Of a stretch of 61,444 bases of DNA, positions 10,663 to 19,775 are shown piece after piece. Numbering within the stretch: the first letter of the stretch is position 1; every line of letters starts with the position of its first letter. The stretch is from the NCBI RefSeq assembly GCF_001423495.1, contig NZ_LMOG01000010.1, positions 11,968 to 73,411 on the forward strand. The letters are read 5' to 3'. Position numbers and translations under genes: made by a program. Below the pieces are notes generated by a model that saw only the letters and a program-made list of their open reading frames with translations, was not told the DNA's origin and ran no database searches. This stretch comes from Xanthomonas sp. Leaf131. Its GTDB lineage: Bacteria > Pseudomonadota > Gammaproteobacteria > Xanthomonadales > Xanthomonadaceae.

Positions 10663-12363
10663 TCAGAACTGGTAAATCACACGCGCGCCGTAAGCCGGCT
10701 GCGCACTTCCAAAGCCATCGGGGCGATGGATCGCCCAGCCGGCAAACGCATCGATGCTGGCGCCGAACCAACCGCCGCGCAGACCCACCGCGCCGCCCAC
10801 CAGACTGCGACCGCGCAGGCCGCTGGCACTGGTGCCATCGATACGGCCGGCATCCAGTCCCAGGTACGGTGTCAGCCCGATCTGCTGGATCGGAAAACTC
10901 AAGGTGTTGCGCCAATACGCGCCTTTTTCGGCGCCCAAGGTCGCTTCGCCGTCGAAGCCGCGCACGCTGTAGCGGCCCCCGATGGTGACGAACTCCGAGC
11001 CCAGCAACAGCTCGCCTGCGGTCTGTGCACGCAGGCTGCTTTCCCACGCCATCGGCACCGGGCCCAGCTTGAATGGCATGGCGGTACTCACGTCCAGCGT
11101 GGTCACGCCATAACGGAATGTCGGGAACCCGATCTGCGGGTCGTAGCCGGTCCACTGGCTGTTGAACCACGGCGTGCCACGCCGATGCGCGATGCGCACG
11201 TCCAACTGCATCGCACCCAGATAGCGACGATGGGTGAGGTAGAACTCCGCGCTGCTGGTATCGCGACGCTGGATGCCGATCTCCACGCCATCCAGATAAC
11301 TGCGCGCCCGCCGCCGGCCAACCGTGACACCGGCAGAGGTCTTGCTGGTGCCATTGCGATGCAACACGCGCTGGATATCCAGCTGCGCATTGCTGGATTC
11401 GCCGCTGGACTGAAAGGTCTGCAGGAACCCATCCACACGCTGGTGATAGCGGTACGACGAGGCCGACAACGCAAACGTCCACCAGCCCCACGGCAGGTTG
11501 TAACTGAGACTGTTGCCGCGCGTGCCGCGCTCTTCGTCGCGCGTGGCCAGGTCATGGCTGTAGCCGATGCTAAGCAGATCGTTGAGGCCCAGCGGGTTGT
11601 CCAACGAAAAATCCAGTCCGCTCTGCACGCGCCCGGTAGCTTCCACGCCAGAGTCGTCGGCATTGGCCACGCCGCGCCAGCGCCGACCATGCTGCAAGGT
11701 GATGACCAGATCCGATTCGCCCGGCGCCTCGCCCGGTGCGATATCGATCTTGGCATCCTGCGATGGCAGCCGCTTGAACTGCTCCACCGCCTGCTCGATC
11801 GCGCGCAGATCCAGCAAATCGCCCTTGCGGATTGGCAATGCACTTTTCCAGTGTTCGCCGCCGGTATCGGAGACCACGCGCACTGCGCGCAAACGACCGG
11901 GCATCAACTCGAAACGCAGTTCGCCGCGCGACAGATCCTGTTCGGGCACGCCGATGCGGGTGGTGACCAGGCCGCGCGCGACCAGCTGATCCAGAGCGCG
12001 ACGGCGGATGATGTCGATACCCGCGCGACCGATGCAGCGGCCCTCATAACGACGCAGCGACTTCCACAACCACGCAAAGCGCGCACCGTCATCGCCTGCA
12101 CCGGACAGGCGCACGTGATTGATCGGGAAACACAGTTCTTCCTTGGGCAACACGGTGCTGCGTGCGTCCACACGATCGACGTCCTCGCGCGGGCCGGCGA
12201 AGGGCGCTTGACGCTCCTGGTCCTGACGACGCTGGATCTCCTCGGCCTGGCGCAATTGCTCCTGCCGATCCAGCGTTGTCGGTGCCGATTGTTGTGCAGC
12301 CGCCAGCCCGGCGACCGCCCACAGGCAAGCCGCCAGCGCCATTGGCGCCGATCGCATCCACAT
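10663..12363 (-). CDS. fhaC: TpsB outer-membrane transporter for FhaB (ShlB/FhaC/CdiB family)
   Basis: Outer-membrane beta-barrel that secretes the TPS domain of FhaB. The product is 566 aa from the ATG at 12363, which is preceded by a GGCAGGACAG Shine-Dalgarno region; the longer reading to 12414 lacks this support. A signal peptide ends at LAAAQQ. A Gln/Glu/Arg-rich stretch (plug helix and linker region) follows, then POTRA domains around residues 60-200. The C-terminal barrel carries the diagnostic VRGF motif (YSVRGFDGEATLG) and ends in a terminal phenylalanine (VIYQF), the usual BAM recognition signal. It sits 69 bp upstream of fhaB on the same strand, the usual TpsB-TpsA operon order. Confidence 0.93.
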   Translation of the reverse strand: MWMRSAPMALAACLWAVAGLAAAQQSAPTTLDRQEQLRQAEEIQRRQDQERQAPFAGPREDVDRVDARSTVLPKEELCFPINHVRLSGAGDDGARFAWLWKSLRRYEGRCIGRAGIDIIRRRALDQLVARGLVTTRIGVPEQDLSRGELRFELMPGRLRAVRVVSDTGGEHWKSALPIRKGDLLDLRAIEQAVEQFKRLPSQDAKIDIAPGEAPGESDLVITLQHGRRWRGVANADDSGVEATGRVQSGLDFSLDNPLGLNDLLSIGYSHDLATRDEERGTRGNSLSYNLPWGWWTFALSASSYRYHQRVDGFLQTFQSSGESSNAQLDIQRVLHRNGTSKTSAGVTVGRRRARSYLDGVEIGIQRRDTSSAEFYLTHRRYLGAMQLDVRIAHRRGTPWFNSQWTGYDPQIGFPTFRYGVTTLDVSTAMPFKLGPVPMAWESSLRAQTAGELLLGSEFVTIGGRYSVRGFDGEATLGAEKGAYWRNTLSFPIQQIGLTPYLGLDAGRIDGTSASGLRGRSLVGGAVGLRGGWFGASIDAFAGWAIHRPDGFGSAQPAYGARVIYQF

Positions 12364-12968
12364 CTGTCCTGCCCCCTGTGCAGCGGTCGCGTCTCGACGC
12401 GCCGTCGCCCACACCGCCGTGCCTGGCCACCAAAACGGCGGCGCAACCCTTCAGCACAACGAATGCGGCGCAACTGTGATGGAACGTTAAGAACGGGTCA
12501 ACGCACCGTGTAGGGGCCACCCTGTAAGAAAAACCCGACCTTTTCGCTTATGTGATGCTCGTCACTTAAAAAGTGGGCGCATTGGAAAAGCCGATCACCC
12601 GGAGCATTCCGTCTGGCTGGCGTTCTGCGCGCCAACATCCGGCAACGTGCGTTTAAATCAGGGAACATAGAAATGCCCAATTACGCATATCGGGTGGCAA
12701 TTGGCTGCTTCTTTTAGAAATACTCCAGACGCATTGCATCAGCGGGCTCTACCCCACGTTCTGGTGCGGCACCGCCGCTTTTTACTGGCTGGCGAAGTCT
12801 TTTTGGGTCTCATTTGTGACGTGCGCCTCAGATTAAAACGAACTGAAGCGATGAAGGTCGTGTTAATTCCGTGACGACATCGGCTTTACATCGGCATACG
12901 CAGTATCGCCAGTCGTCATACGCCTGGATCGCTAATGAATCTCCTTCTTTCTTCGCTCACGCAACCAC
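12364..12968. promoter_or_regulatory. Divergent control region between fhaC and pgaA
   Basis: This 605-bp gap has no convincing gene. It is more AT-rich than the flanking coding DNA and must hold the promoters of both the fhaCB and pgaABCD operons. It contains one strong Clp/Crp-type palindrome (12551-12566) and a weaker half-match near 12810-12826 (TGTGACGTGCGCCTCA). I could not fix a -35/-10 pair with confidence on either side. Confidence 0.6.
12551..12566. promoter_or_regulatory. Predicted Clp (Crp-like protein) binding site
   Basis: The sequence TGTGATGCTCGTCACT matches the Crp/Clp consensus TGTGA-N6-TCACA at 9 of 10 defined bases. It lies about 190 bp upstream of fhaC and about 400 bp upstream of pgaA. 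In Xanthomonas, Clp is a c-di-GMP-responsive activator of surface and virulence genes (established knowledge). Control of these two operons is inference. Confidence 0.6.
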
Positions 12969-15068
12969 GTGCGTCGCGGCTGTCCTGACCGCAAGGGCGC
13001 ACTCACTCCTCTGCTCAGCCTCGCTTTGATTGCCGCATGTGTGCCACAGGCGCACAGCGGCGAAGTGCGGTCGACAGGAGTGACTGACGCCTCTACAGCC
13101 CTCACTCCCATGCAGCAGGCTGAGCAATTGCGCAGCCAGCAACGCTATACGGATGCGCTCGCTATCTACGAGCGCGTGCTGCGTCAGAATCCGCGCGACC
13201 GTGGTGCCTACACCATGCGCGCAATCACGCTCACCGACCTCGGCAGTGCGCAACTCGCTGCGGAGGCCATGTGGCGGCATCCGGATTGGTTCTCGCAACA
13301 AGAGCGCGAGCGCATCGACAACGATCGCGTCGCGCGCATGATCGGTTGGGCCAGCGCCGAGCCAATCGATGCAGCGCACCGCTATGCAGAAACCGATCAG
13401 GCCCTGGTCAATGTCGCCCGCATGGAGCGCGAAGCACCGCCGAAGGTGACCTGGGAAGCCACGCGGCTGCGCGTCGACACCTTGGTTGCACTCAACCAAC
13501 GCCAGCGCCATCGCGATGTGGTGGCCAACTATCAGGCATTGAAAGCGGAAGGCATCGACGTCCCGGCCTATGTGTTGCCGACCGTCGGCGATTCGCTGAT
13601 GGGCTTGCGTCGCCCTGCTGAAGCCGAAGCCGTGCTTCGGCAAGCCTTGCAGCACAACCCGAACGACTTCAACACCCAGCTCCTGCTCGGTTATGCATTG
13701 CTGGAGCAGGAACGCTTCGATCTGGCGATGCCACTGTTCGAAAAACTTGCCGCCACGCAAGCACCGTGGCCGCGTCGCGATGGTGCGAGCAGCGGATACG
13801 AGAACTGGGATCGCTTCAGTGCAGACATCGCACTGGCCACCGCACGCTCTGCGGCCAACGACAATCGCGGTGCAGACGCCCTGCTACGCGAACGCGTGGC
13901 CATCGGCCCCGACAATGCAGAACTGCAGGCCGCATTGGCCTCGATCGAATTTCGTCGCGGGCAACCGACAAAAGCGCTGCAACGTAACGCGGTCGCACTG
14001 ACCCTGGATCCGCATCAAAAACAGGCCCGCAGTGGCGTGGTGGAAGCGCAGCGCGATCTGGATCGTCTGGATCTGGCCGATGCCACGTTTGCGCCACTTC
14101 GTAACGAATACCCGGACGATGCCGGCCTGGAGCGGCTTGGCGCCTCACTGGAACGTCAACGCGGCTGGCAGGTGCATCTGAGCCATGCGCGCGGACGCAG
14201 CGACAACGACACCCTCACCAACAGCACCTCGCCGCTCGGCAACGACTTCGGCAGCACGTTGCTGGAAGCCGAATCGCCGCTGCTCGGCGAGCGCTGGCGT
14301 GTGGGTTTGCGCGCACGCGACGATTGGGCCGATTTCCAGGACACGCGGGTGCGCTATCGCAGCTTCTGGCTGGGCACGCACTACCGCTACGACCGCCTGG
14401 ATGTCAGCGCATACGGCGGACGCGCGCTCGACGCGTTCGATCGCGACGGCACCGCCTGGGCGCTGGATGCCGGCTGGCGTTTTTCCGATGCCTGGTACGG
14501 CAGCGTCGCCTGGCGCACGCGTGATCCGGAGGCCTCATTGCAGGCACGCCGCTTCGGCATTACCGGCGACAGCATCGGCGCCGCCGTGCGCTGGACACCC
14601 AACGACGAGAGCCGTTGGGAATTGCAGGCACGCCAGCTGCGCTACAGCGACGGCAACCGGCGCGACCAACTGGATCTTTCGGGCAGCCAACGCCTGTGGG
14701 CCAGCCCACACGTGCTGCTCGATGGGCTGTTCGCCGCCTCCACCGGGCGCGCCGAAGACGAGCGCGCAGTGAATTATTTCAATCCACGCCGCAGCTCAGC
14801 CATGGCCGCCGGCGTGCGCATCGATCAGATCGGCTGGCGTCGCTACGACTACGCCTTCCGGCAGCGGCTGGAAGTCACTGCCGGGCCGACTTATCAATCC
14901 GGCTTCGGCAGCCAGTGGGTGCCCAGCGCGGCCTATCGGCACCTGTGGTCGCTGGGCGACGGCAGCGCGCTGAGTTATGGCGTGAGCTGGTCGCGCCCGG
15001 TCTACGACGGCCAGCGCGAACAACAACTTGGATTTGACCTGGATTTCCGATGGGGAGGTACGCCTTGA
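12969..15068 (+). CDS. pgaA: PgaA/HmsH outer-membrane PNAG export porin
   Basis: Exports partly deacetylated poly-beta-1,6-GlcNAc through the outer membrane. The 699-aa product has a signal peptide (LLSLALIAACVPQAHSG), then TPR helices over roughly residues 45-380 (e.g. AEQLRSQQRYTDALAIYERV). The rest is a beta-barrel rich in alternating aromatic strands (WRVGLRARDDWADF, YGVSWSRPVYDG). The start is taken as the GTG at 12969. The upstream ATG at 12935 is in another frame and soon terminates, and the ribosome site is weak, so the N-terminus is uncertain. It overlaps pgaB by 4 bp and is the first gene of the pgaABCD operon. Confidence 0.9.
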   Translation: MRRGCPDRKGALTPLLSLALIAACVPQAHSGEVRSTGVTDASTALTPMQQAEQLRSQQRYTDALAIYERVLRQNPRDRGAYTMRAITLTDLGSAQLAAEAMWRHPDWFSQQERERIDNDRVARMIGWASAEPIDAAHRYAETDQALVNVARMEREAPPKVTWEATRLRVDTLVALNQRQRHRDVVANYQALKAEGIDVPAYVLPTVGDSLMGLRRPAEAEAVLRQALQHNPNDFNTQLLLGYALLEQERFDLAMPLFEKLAATQAPWPRRDGASSGYENWDRFSADIALATARSAANDNRGADALLRERVAIGPDNAELQAALASIEFRRGQPTKALQRNAVALTLDPHQKQARSGVVEAQRDLDRLDLADATFAPLRNEYPDDAGLERLGASLERQRGWQVHLSHARGRSDNDTLTNSTSPLGNDFGSTLLEAESPLLGERWRVGLRARDDWADFQDTRVRYRSFWLGTHYRYDRLDVSAYGGRALDAFDRDGTAWALDAGWRFSDAWYGSVAWRTRDPEASLQARRFGITGDSIGAAVRWTPNDESRWELQARQLRYSDGNRRDQLDLSGSQRLWASPHVLLDGLFAASTGRAEDERAVNYFNPRRSSAMAAGVRIDQIGWRRYDYAFRQRLEVTAGPTYQSGFGSQWVPSAAYRHLWSLGDGSALSYGVSWSRPVYDGQREQQLGFDLDFRWGGTP

Positions 15069-16948
15069 TCCGCCTGCCGCTGTTGCTGGTCGCCTTGCTG
15101 CTGATGACGTTTGCGTCGTCGGCGCAGGCGGGCCTACTGGTGCTCAGCTACCACGATATTCGCGACGATGTCGCCGCCAAGGGCGATCCCGATCGTTATG
15201 CAGTGTCCACCAGCAACTTCGCCGCGCATCTGGATTGGCTGCGCTCGCACGCTTACCACCCGGTGAGCGTGCAGCAAGTATTGGATGCACGTGCCGGCAA
15301 GCGCGCCCTGCCCTCCAGGCCGGTGTTGCTCACCTTCGACGACGGCTTGCGCAGCGTCTACACGCGCGTCTTCCCGCTATTGCAGGCTTACGGCTACCCC
15401 GCGCTGGTCGCCCCCGTCACCAGCTGGGTCGAATTGCCTGCCGACCAGGTGGTGCCCTACGGTCCGCGCGACTTCACTCGCGACGATTTCGTCACCTGGG
15501 CGCAACTGCGCGAGATGCAGGACAGCGGCCTGATCGAAATCGGCTCGCATAGCGATGACTTGCACAAAGGTATCGCCGGCAATCCGTTCGGCAATCAGAC
15601 GCCTGCTGCGGTCACCCGTCACTGGGATGCAGGCAAGGGTTACGAAAGCGAAGCGGATTATCGCCAGCGCATCCAGACCGATCTGCGCCATAGCCGCGAC
15701 GCGATCGTGGCGCATCTGGGCAAACCGCCGCGCGCTATGGTGTGGCCGTATGCCGCGTACAACCGCGCGAGCAACGAAATTGCCGCGCAGTTGGGCATGA
15801 CCCTCAGCTTCGATCTGGAAGGCCGCTCGCACGAAGCCGATATCGGTCAGCAAGGCCGCGACCGTGTGGATGGGCAATCGCTGGGCAGCCTTGGCCGCCT
15901 GTTGTTGTTCAACAATCCCGATGTGCGCGATCTAGCCGGCGAACTGCGACGCGATCTGTCGCGTGATGGCTTGCGTGCGATCCAGATCGATCTGGATTAC
16001 GTCTACGACCCGGACCCGGCGCAGCTGGAACGCAACCTCGACATCCTGGTCCAACGCGTCAAGGACATCGGCCCCAGCCATGTGTTCCTGCAGGCCTTCG
16101 CCGACCCGGACGGCGATGGCGCAGCCGATGCGCTGTATTTCCCCAACCGGCATCTGCCGATGCGTGCGGATCTGTTCGGGCGTGTCGCCTGGCAGCTGCG
16201 TACCCGTGCAGGCGTGCGCGTGTTCGCCTGGCTGCCGGTACTGGGCTTTCATCTGCCCGATGCGCAACAGCAGGCTGCACTGCAGATTCGTGGTAAGGAT
16301 CCGAAGGATGTGCCGCGCCTGGATCCGGGCAATCCGCGCACGCATCAGCTGGTCTCGGATATCTACGAAGACCTCGCCGCGAACACGTATTTCGAAGGCC
16401 TGCTGTTCCATGACGATGCCTATCTGCGCGACGACGAAGTACCTGCCTACGGCAACGGCGATCCGGCCAGGCGCACGCAGCAACTGATCGGCTTTACCCA
16501 AGAGCTGAAAGCGGCCGCCGAACGCTGGCGTCCCAAGCTGGTGACCGTGCGCAACCTGTTCGCCCAGCCAGTGCTGGAGCCGCAGAGCGAAGCCTGGTTT
16601 GCGCAGCGCCTGGACGCCTTTGCATCTGCGTACGACTACACCGCGTTGATGGCGATGCCGTACATGGAGCAGGCCAACGACCCGCAGCATTGGCTGCAGC
16701 AGTTGGCACAACGTGTGGGCCAGCAACCGCATGGTTTCGAGAACACCATTTTCGAACTGCAGACCGTGGATTGGCGCACCGGCAAGCCATTGCCCGACGG
16801 CGTGCTGCTCGAACACACCAAGTTGCTCCTGGCTGCGGGCGTGCGCCATCTGGCGTACTACCCCGACGACTTCATCGGCGGCCACCCGTCTCTTCCCGAA
16901 GCGCGCGAGGCCATGTCGGCTCGGCAATTCCCTTATATCGAGCGGTAA
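15065..16948 (+). CDS. pgaB: PgaB/HmsF poly-beta-1,6-N-acetyl-D-glucosamine N-deacetylase
   Basis: Periplasmic or outer-membrane enzyme that partly deacetylates PNAG so it can leave through PgaA. The product is 627 aa. The N-terminal half is a carbohydrate esterase 4 domain with LSYHDI, the TFDDG metal motif and GSHSDDLHKG. The C-terminal half is the glycoside-hydrolase-like PgaB domain (IQIDLDYVYDPDPAQLERN onward). The chosen start is TTG at 15065, because GGGGAGG at 15051-15057 is well placed for it; an ATG at 15050 would place that ribosome site inside the gene. The signal peptide ends at SSAQAG. There is no lipobox cysteine, unlike E. coli PgaB, which is a lipoprotein. Confidence 0.92.
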   Translation: MIRLPLLLVALLLMTFASSAQAGLLVLSYHDIRDDVAAKGDPDRYAVSTSNFAAHLDWLRSHAYHPVSVQQVLDARAGKRALPSRPVLLTFDDGLRSVYTRVFPLLQAYGYPALVAPVTSWVELPADQVVPYGPRDFTRDDFVTWAQLREMQDSGLIEIGSHSDDLHKGIAGNPFGNQTPAAVTRHWDAGKGYESEADYRQRIQTDLRHSRDAIVAHLGKPPRAMVWPYAAYNRASNEIAAQLGMTLSFDLEGRSHEADIGQQGRDRVDGQSLGSLGRLLLFNNPDVRDLAGELRRDLSRDGLRAIQIDLDYVYDPDPAQLERNLDILVQRVKDIGPSHVFLQAFADPDGDGAADALYFPNRHLPMRADLFGRVAWQLRTRAGVRVFAWLPVLGFHLPDAQQQAALQIRGKDPKDVPRLDPGNPRTHQLVSDIYEDLAANTYFEGLLFHDDAYLRDDEVPAYGNGDPARRTQQLIGFTQELKAAAERWRPKLVTVRNLFAQPVLEPQSEAWFAQRLDAFASAYDYTALMAMPYMEQANDPQHWLQQLAQRVGQQPHGFENTIFELQTVDWRTGKPLPDGVLLEHTKLLLAAGVRHLAYYPDDFIGGHPSLPEAREAMSARQFPYIER

Positions 16949-16951
16949 CCG

Positions 16952-18205
16952 ATGACGACCAGCCTCTTGTTGGGCGCTCTGTTCAATTTCGCGTTTTTTT
17001 ATCCAATTATCATGGCCTTCTTCTGGATGATCGGAGGCGCGTACTACTACCTGCGCCGCGAGCGCGGCACACCGGGCCCCTCCTCGCCACCACCGTTGTC
17101 CAGCGAGCCGTTCGTGTCGTTGCTGGTGCCGTGCTACAACGAGGCCAAGCATGTCGGCGAAACCATCGCCGCAATGAGTGCGCAGAACTATCCGGATTTC
17201 GAGATCATCGCCATCAACGATGGCAGCAGCGACCGCACGGCCGAAGCGCTCGAAGACCTCACCCATCAGCATCCACGCCTGCGCGTGGTGCATCTGGAAC
17301 AAAACCACGGCAAGGCCAACGCATTGCGCGTCGGCACCTTGGCATCGCGTTCGGATTACCTGGTGTGCGTGGATGCCGATGCCATCCTGGACCCGAATGC
17401 CACGCGCTGGATGGTGGGTCATCTGATCTCCGGCCCACGCGTCGGCGGTGTCACCGGTAACCCGCGCGTGCGTAATCGCACCACCCTGATGGGCCGCATG
17501 CAGGTGGGCGAATTTTCCGCCATCGTCGGGCTGATCAAACGTGCGCAGCGCGTCTACGGACGGTTGTTCACTGTCTCGGGTGTGATCTGCGCGTTCCGGC
17601 GCTCGGCACTGCATCGCGTCGGCTTCTGGGCCGACAACATGGTCACCGAAGACATCGATATCTCCTGGCGTCTGCAGCTCGATGGTTGGGATATCCGCTA
17701 CGAGCCCAATGCGCTGTGCTGGATCCTGATGCCGGAAACCTTCGCAGGCTTGTGGATGCAGCGCCTGCGCTGGGCACGCGGCGGCGTGGAAGTGTTGCTG
17801 AGCCATGGCCGCCGCGTGCTGTCCTGGCGCAGCAGACGCATGTGGGGCGTGCTGCTGGAATACGCGCTCAGCCTGGCCTGGGCCTACACCATGTTGTTCA
17901 TCATCGTGCTGTGGCTGCTCGGCAAGGTCATGACGATGCCGCCAGTGCTTTACGTCGACACCATTCTGCCGCGCTGGCATGGCCTGGTGCTGGCAGTGGT
18001 CTGCCTGATGCAGTTCGCCACCAGCCTGGTGATCGAACGCCGCTACGAAAAAGGCCTGGCGCGCCAGTTTTTCTGGGTGATCTGGTACCCGGTTGCCTTC
18101 TGGATGATCGGCATGCTCACCGCCGTCATCGCCTTCCCACGTGCCCTGCTCGCGCGTCGCAGCAAACGCGCCCGCTGGAAAAGCCCCGACCGAGGAATCC
18201 AATGA
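16952..18205 (+). CDS. pgaC: PgaC/HmsR PNAG synthase, family 2 glycosyltransferase
   Basis: Processive inner-membrane glycosyltransferase that polymerises UDP-GlcNAc into poly-beta-1,6-GlcNAc. The product is 417 aa with an N-terminal membrane segment (FNFAFFYPIIMAFFWMIGG). The cytosolic GT2 domain carries NDGSSDRT, the nucleotide-binding VDADAILD, the TEDIDISWRL acceptor/base motif and the QRLRWARGG processivity motif. At least three C-terminal membrane segments follow. It starts 3 bp after pgaB and overlaps pgaD by 4 bp (ATGA), which suggests coupled translation. Confidence 0.95.
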   Translation: MTTSLLLGALFNFAFFYPIIMAFFWMIGGAYYYLRRERGTPGPSSPPPLSSEPFVSLLVPCYNEAKHVGETIAAMSAQNYPDFEIIAINDGSSDRTAEALEDLTHQHPRLRVVHLEQNHGKANALRVGTLASRSDYLVCVDADAILDPNATRWMVGHLISGPRVGGVTGNPRVRNRTTLMGRMQVGEFSAIVGLIKRAQRVYGRLFTVSGVICAFRRSALHRVGFWADNMVTEDIDISWRLQLDGWDIRYEPNALCWILMPETFAGLWMQRLRWARGGVEVLLSHGRRVLSWRSRRMWGVLLEYALSLAWAYTMLFIIVLWLLGKVMTMPPVLYVDTILPRWHGLVLAVVCLMQFATSLVIERRYEKGLARQFFWVIWYPVAFWMIGMLTAVIAFPRALLARRSKRARWKSPDRGIQ

Positions 18206-18648
18206 CACCACCCATCATCAACCTGCCACAACGCCTCGGCCGCTCGCGCCGCCTCGCCTACGGCGCCGCCACCGCCGGCGCCTGGATGATCTACTTCTAT
18301 CTCTGGGCACCACTGGCCACGCTGATCGCCTGGTTCTTCGGCTTGCGCAGCGCTTACATGGAGCTGTATCTCAAGCACAACGCACTGGACCCGTTCGCAC
18401 TCGGCGCCCTGCCGGTGATCGCCCTGATGAGCGCCATCACCACCGTCGGCTGGGCCGAGTACAACCGCCTGCGCTTTGCCAAAGCCGATCAACGCAAACG
18501 CCGCCGCACCGTGCTTGAACCGGAAGTCGACCAGCGCCTGGGGGCTACTGAACAGCTTGGCAGTCTGCTGCGTCATAGCCGTATTTCATCGGTGGCGATG
18601 GATAAGTTTGCACGGCCGGTGGGGGTGCGGGTGGTTAGGCATCGGTGA
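18202..18648 (+). CDS. pgaD: PgaD/HmsS PNAG synthase auxiliary subunit
   Basis: Small inner-membrane partner of PgaC. In E. coli the PgaCD complex binds c-di-GMP, which activates polymer synthesis (family knowledge). The 148-aa product has two membrane segments (about residues 20-45 and 68-85), the PgaD-typical WMIYFYLWAPLATLIAWFFG stretch, and a basic C-terminal tail (FAKADQRKRRRTV). It is the last gene of the operon. The accessory region starts right after its stop, and no obvious terminator hairpin was seen. Confidence 0.88.
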   Translation: MTPPIINLPQRLGRSRRLAYGAATAGAWMIYFYLWAPLATLIAWFFGLRSAYMELYLKHNALDPFALGALPVIALMSAITTVGWAEYNRLRFAKADQRKRRRTVLEPEVDQRLGATEQLGSLLRHSRISSVAMDKFARPVGVRVVRHR

Positions 18649-19158
18649 GTCTGGCTGAGGCCCTCTAGGATCAGTCCTGTCGGAGGCTGACATCATGCAA
18701 TTCAGTGCACTGCGCCGGTGCGACATCGGCGTCGGCGCCATTGTCGTCGTGTTCCTCGTTCCCCAGCAGGCCGTCGCATAACGCGACCAGGCCGGCCAAG
18801 GTCATGGCGTCAACCACCCGAGTCACCCTCTCGCCGGCCGGCACAGTCACCGTCGTCTCTCAGGGAGACATTCCAGGCTTCGAGGTCGACGTATTGGGCG
18901 CCGACGCTCTCGGGCCGCGAACACTCGACCAGATCTATGTGGACACGGCGTTCCGCCGATCTATGTCGGCAGGATTGCACGCCTTCGGGCCCTGAAAATG
19001 TATTAATTGGATCGGCAGGCCAGCCAGCGTGACAATCTCCTCACTGCCGAGGCTGCCTTGCAACTCAGTGATGTGGCGGGAGACATCCAGGCACCTAACG
19101 GGTAATGATGGCCCAGGCGCCAACCCCACCCTCCTATCATCAGCAAAGGACAACACCA
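18649..19158. other. Gene-poor stretch with possible gene remnants
   Basis: No convincing gene is seen in these 510 bp downstream of pgaD. An open frame from an ATG at 18804 to 18995 (63 aa, beginning MASTTRVTLSPAGTVTVV) has no clear ribosome site and no family I recognise. It may be the tail of a decayed gene. The stretch marks the left part of the accessory region. Confidence 0.4.
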
Positions 19159-19446
19159 ATGCAGGTACAGATCGCCGGGATACCGTGGTTCCAGGAAGAC
19201 GATTACGAGACATTTCGCTCACTCCTTCCCGACCGCGACTGGCACGATAGCTATGCCGACTGGAAAGCCGACGCGGAGCAAAGCGTCCAACGCCTCAACG
19301 ATAAAGGCATTCGGACCATCAAGGCAGAGCTACGTTCGGCCGACTTCGCCGCATGGTGCAGGAGCACCGGCCGCAAAGTCGATACCAAGGCATTGCTGGC
19401 CTTCGGCAACGATGCCGCCCAACGTGAGATCGCGGACAAGCACTGA
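19159..19446 (+). CDS. Small hypothetical protein
   Basis: A 95-aa open frame starting at an ATG after AAAGGACAACACCA, a plausible ribosome site. The product is acidic and soluble (WFQEDDYETFRSLLPD, SYADWKADAEQSVQRLNDKG, ADFAAWCRSTGRKVDTKALLAF), probably alpha/beta, with no signal peptide or membrane segment. I do not recognise the family. Similar small cytosolic proteins are common in Xanthomonas accessory DNA. It is isolated, with debris on both sides, so no function can be drawn from context. Confidence 0.6.
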   Translation: MQVQIAGIPWFQEDDYETFRSLLPDRDWHDSYADWKADAEQSVQRLNDKGIRTIKAELRSADFAAWCRSTGRKVDTKALLAFGNDAAQREIADKH

Positions 19447-19757
19447 CATCGCGAAGCGTGATCACATCAGGACCCCTCCACGGGGACGATGCCGTTGGCA
19501 TGCAGATCGGACGGAGTCCCCGGTGCATCGACCGGCCGCGTGCCGGTCAGCGCTAAGATCGAAGGCAGCGCAGGCAGCCGGTCGTCCTCGCCCCAGGATT
19601 CGACCTGTTCGCGCGATAAACCCGAGCAATACGGCATGCCCCTGCAGCACGGCAATTTCTGCCTGCTGATATGTGGTGAGCATTTCCTGAGCTATCTTCA
19701 TGACGAATAAAGCTAGGAACTCACTCGTGCAAAAACTCTACTCAAAATTAAAGAATA
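19447..19757. other. Intergenic debris left of the insertion sequence
   Basis: On the minus strand a frame opening MKIAQEMLTTYQQAEIAVLQG (from 19701) reads like the start of a small phage head-tail or DUF6148-type protein, but its sense is lost after about 30 codons. A second frame (19655 to 19467) continues with different but still protein-like sequence. This looks like a frameshifted remnant; I do not call a functional gene. Confidence 0.35.
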
Positions 19758-19775
19758 GTGACCTCCTCCCCCGCG

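Noticed and set aside
15932..18211. Minus-strand open frame of 759 codons opposite pgaB/pgaC
   Set aside because: It lies antisense to two clear, motif-rich pga genes. Its His/Gln-rich sequence has no domain.
18935..19222. 95-codon minus-strand open frame
   Set aside because: It overlaps the small plus-strand gene and the remnant region, has no ribosome site and resembles no protein family.
19462..19701. Intact small phage protein on the minus strand
   Set aside because: Only the first 25-30 residues look like protein and the rest appears frameshifted, so it is described as debris.
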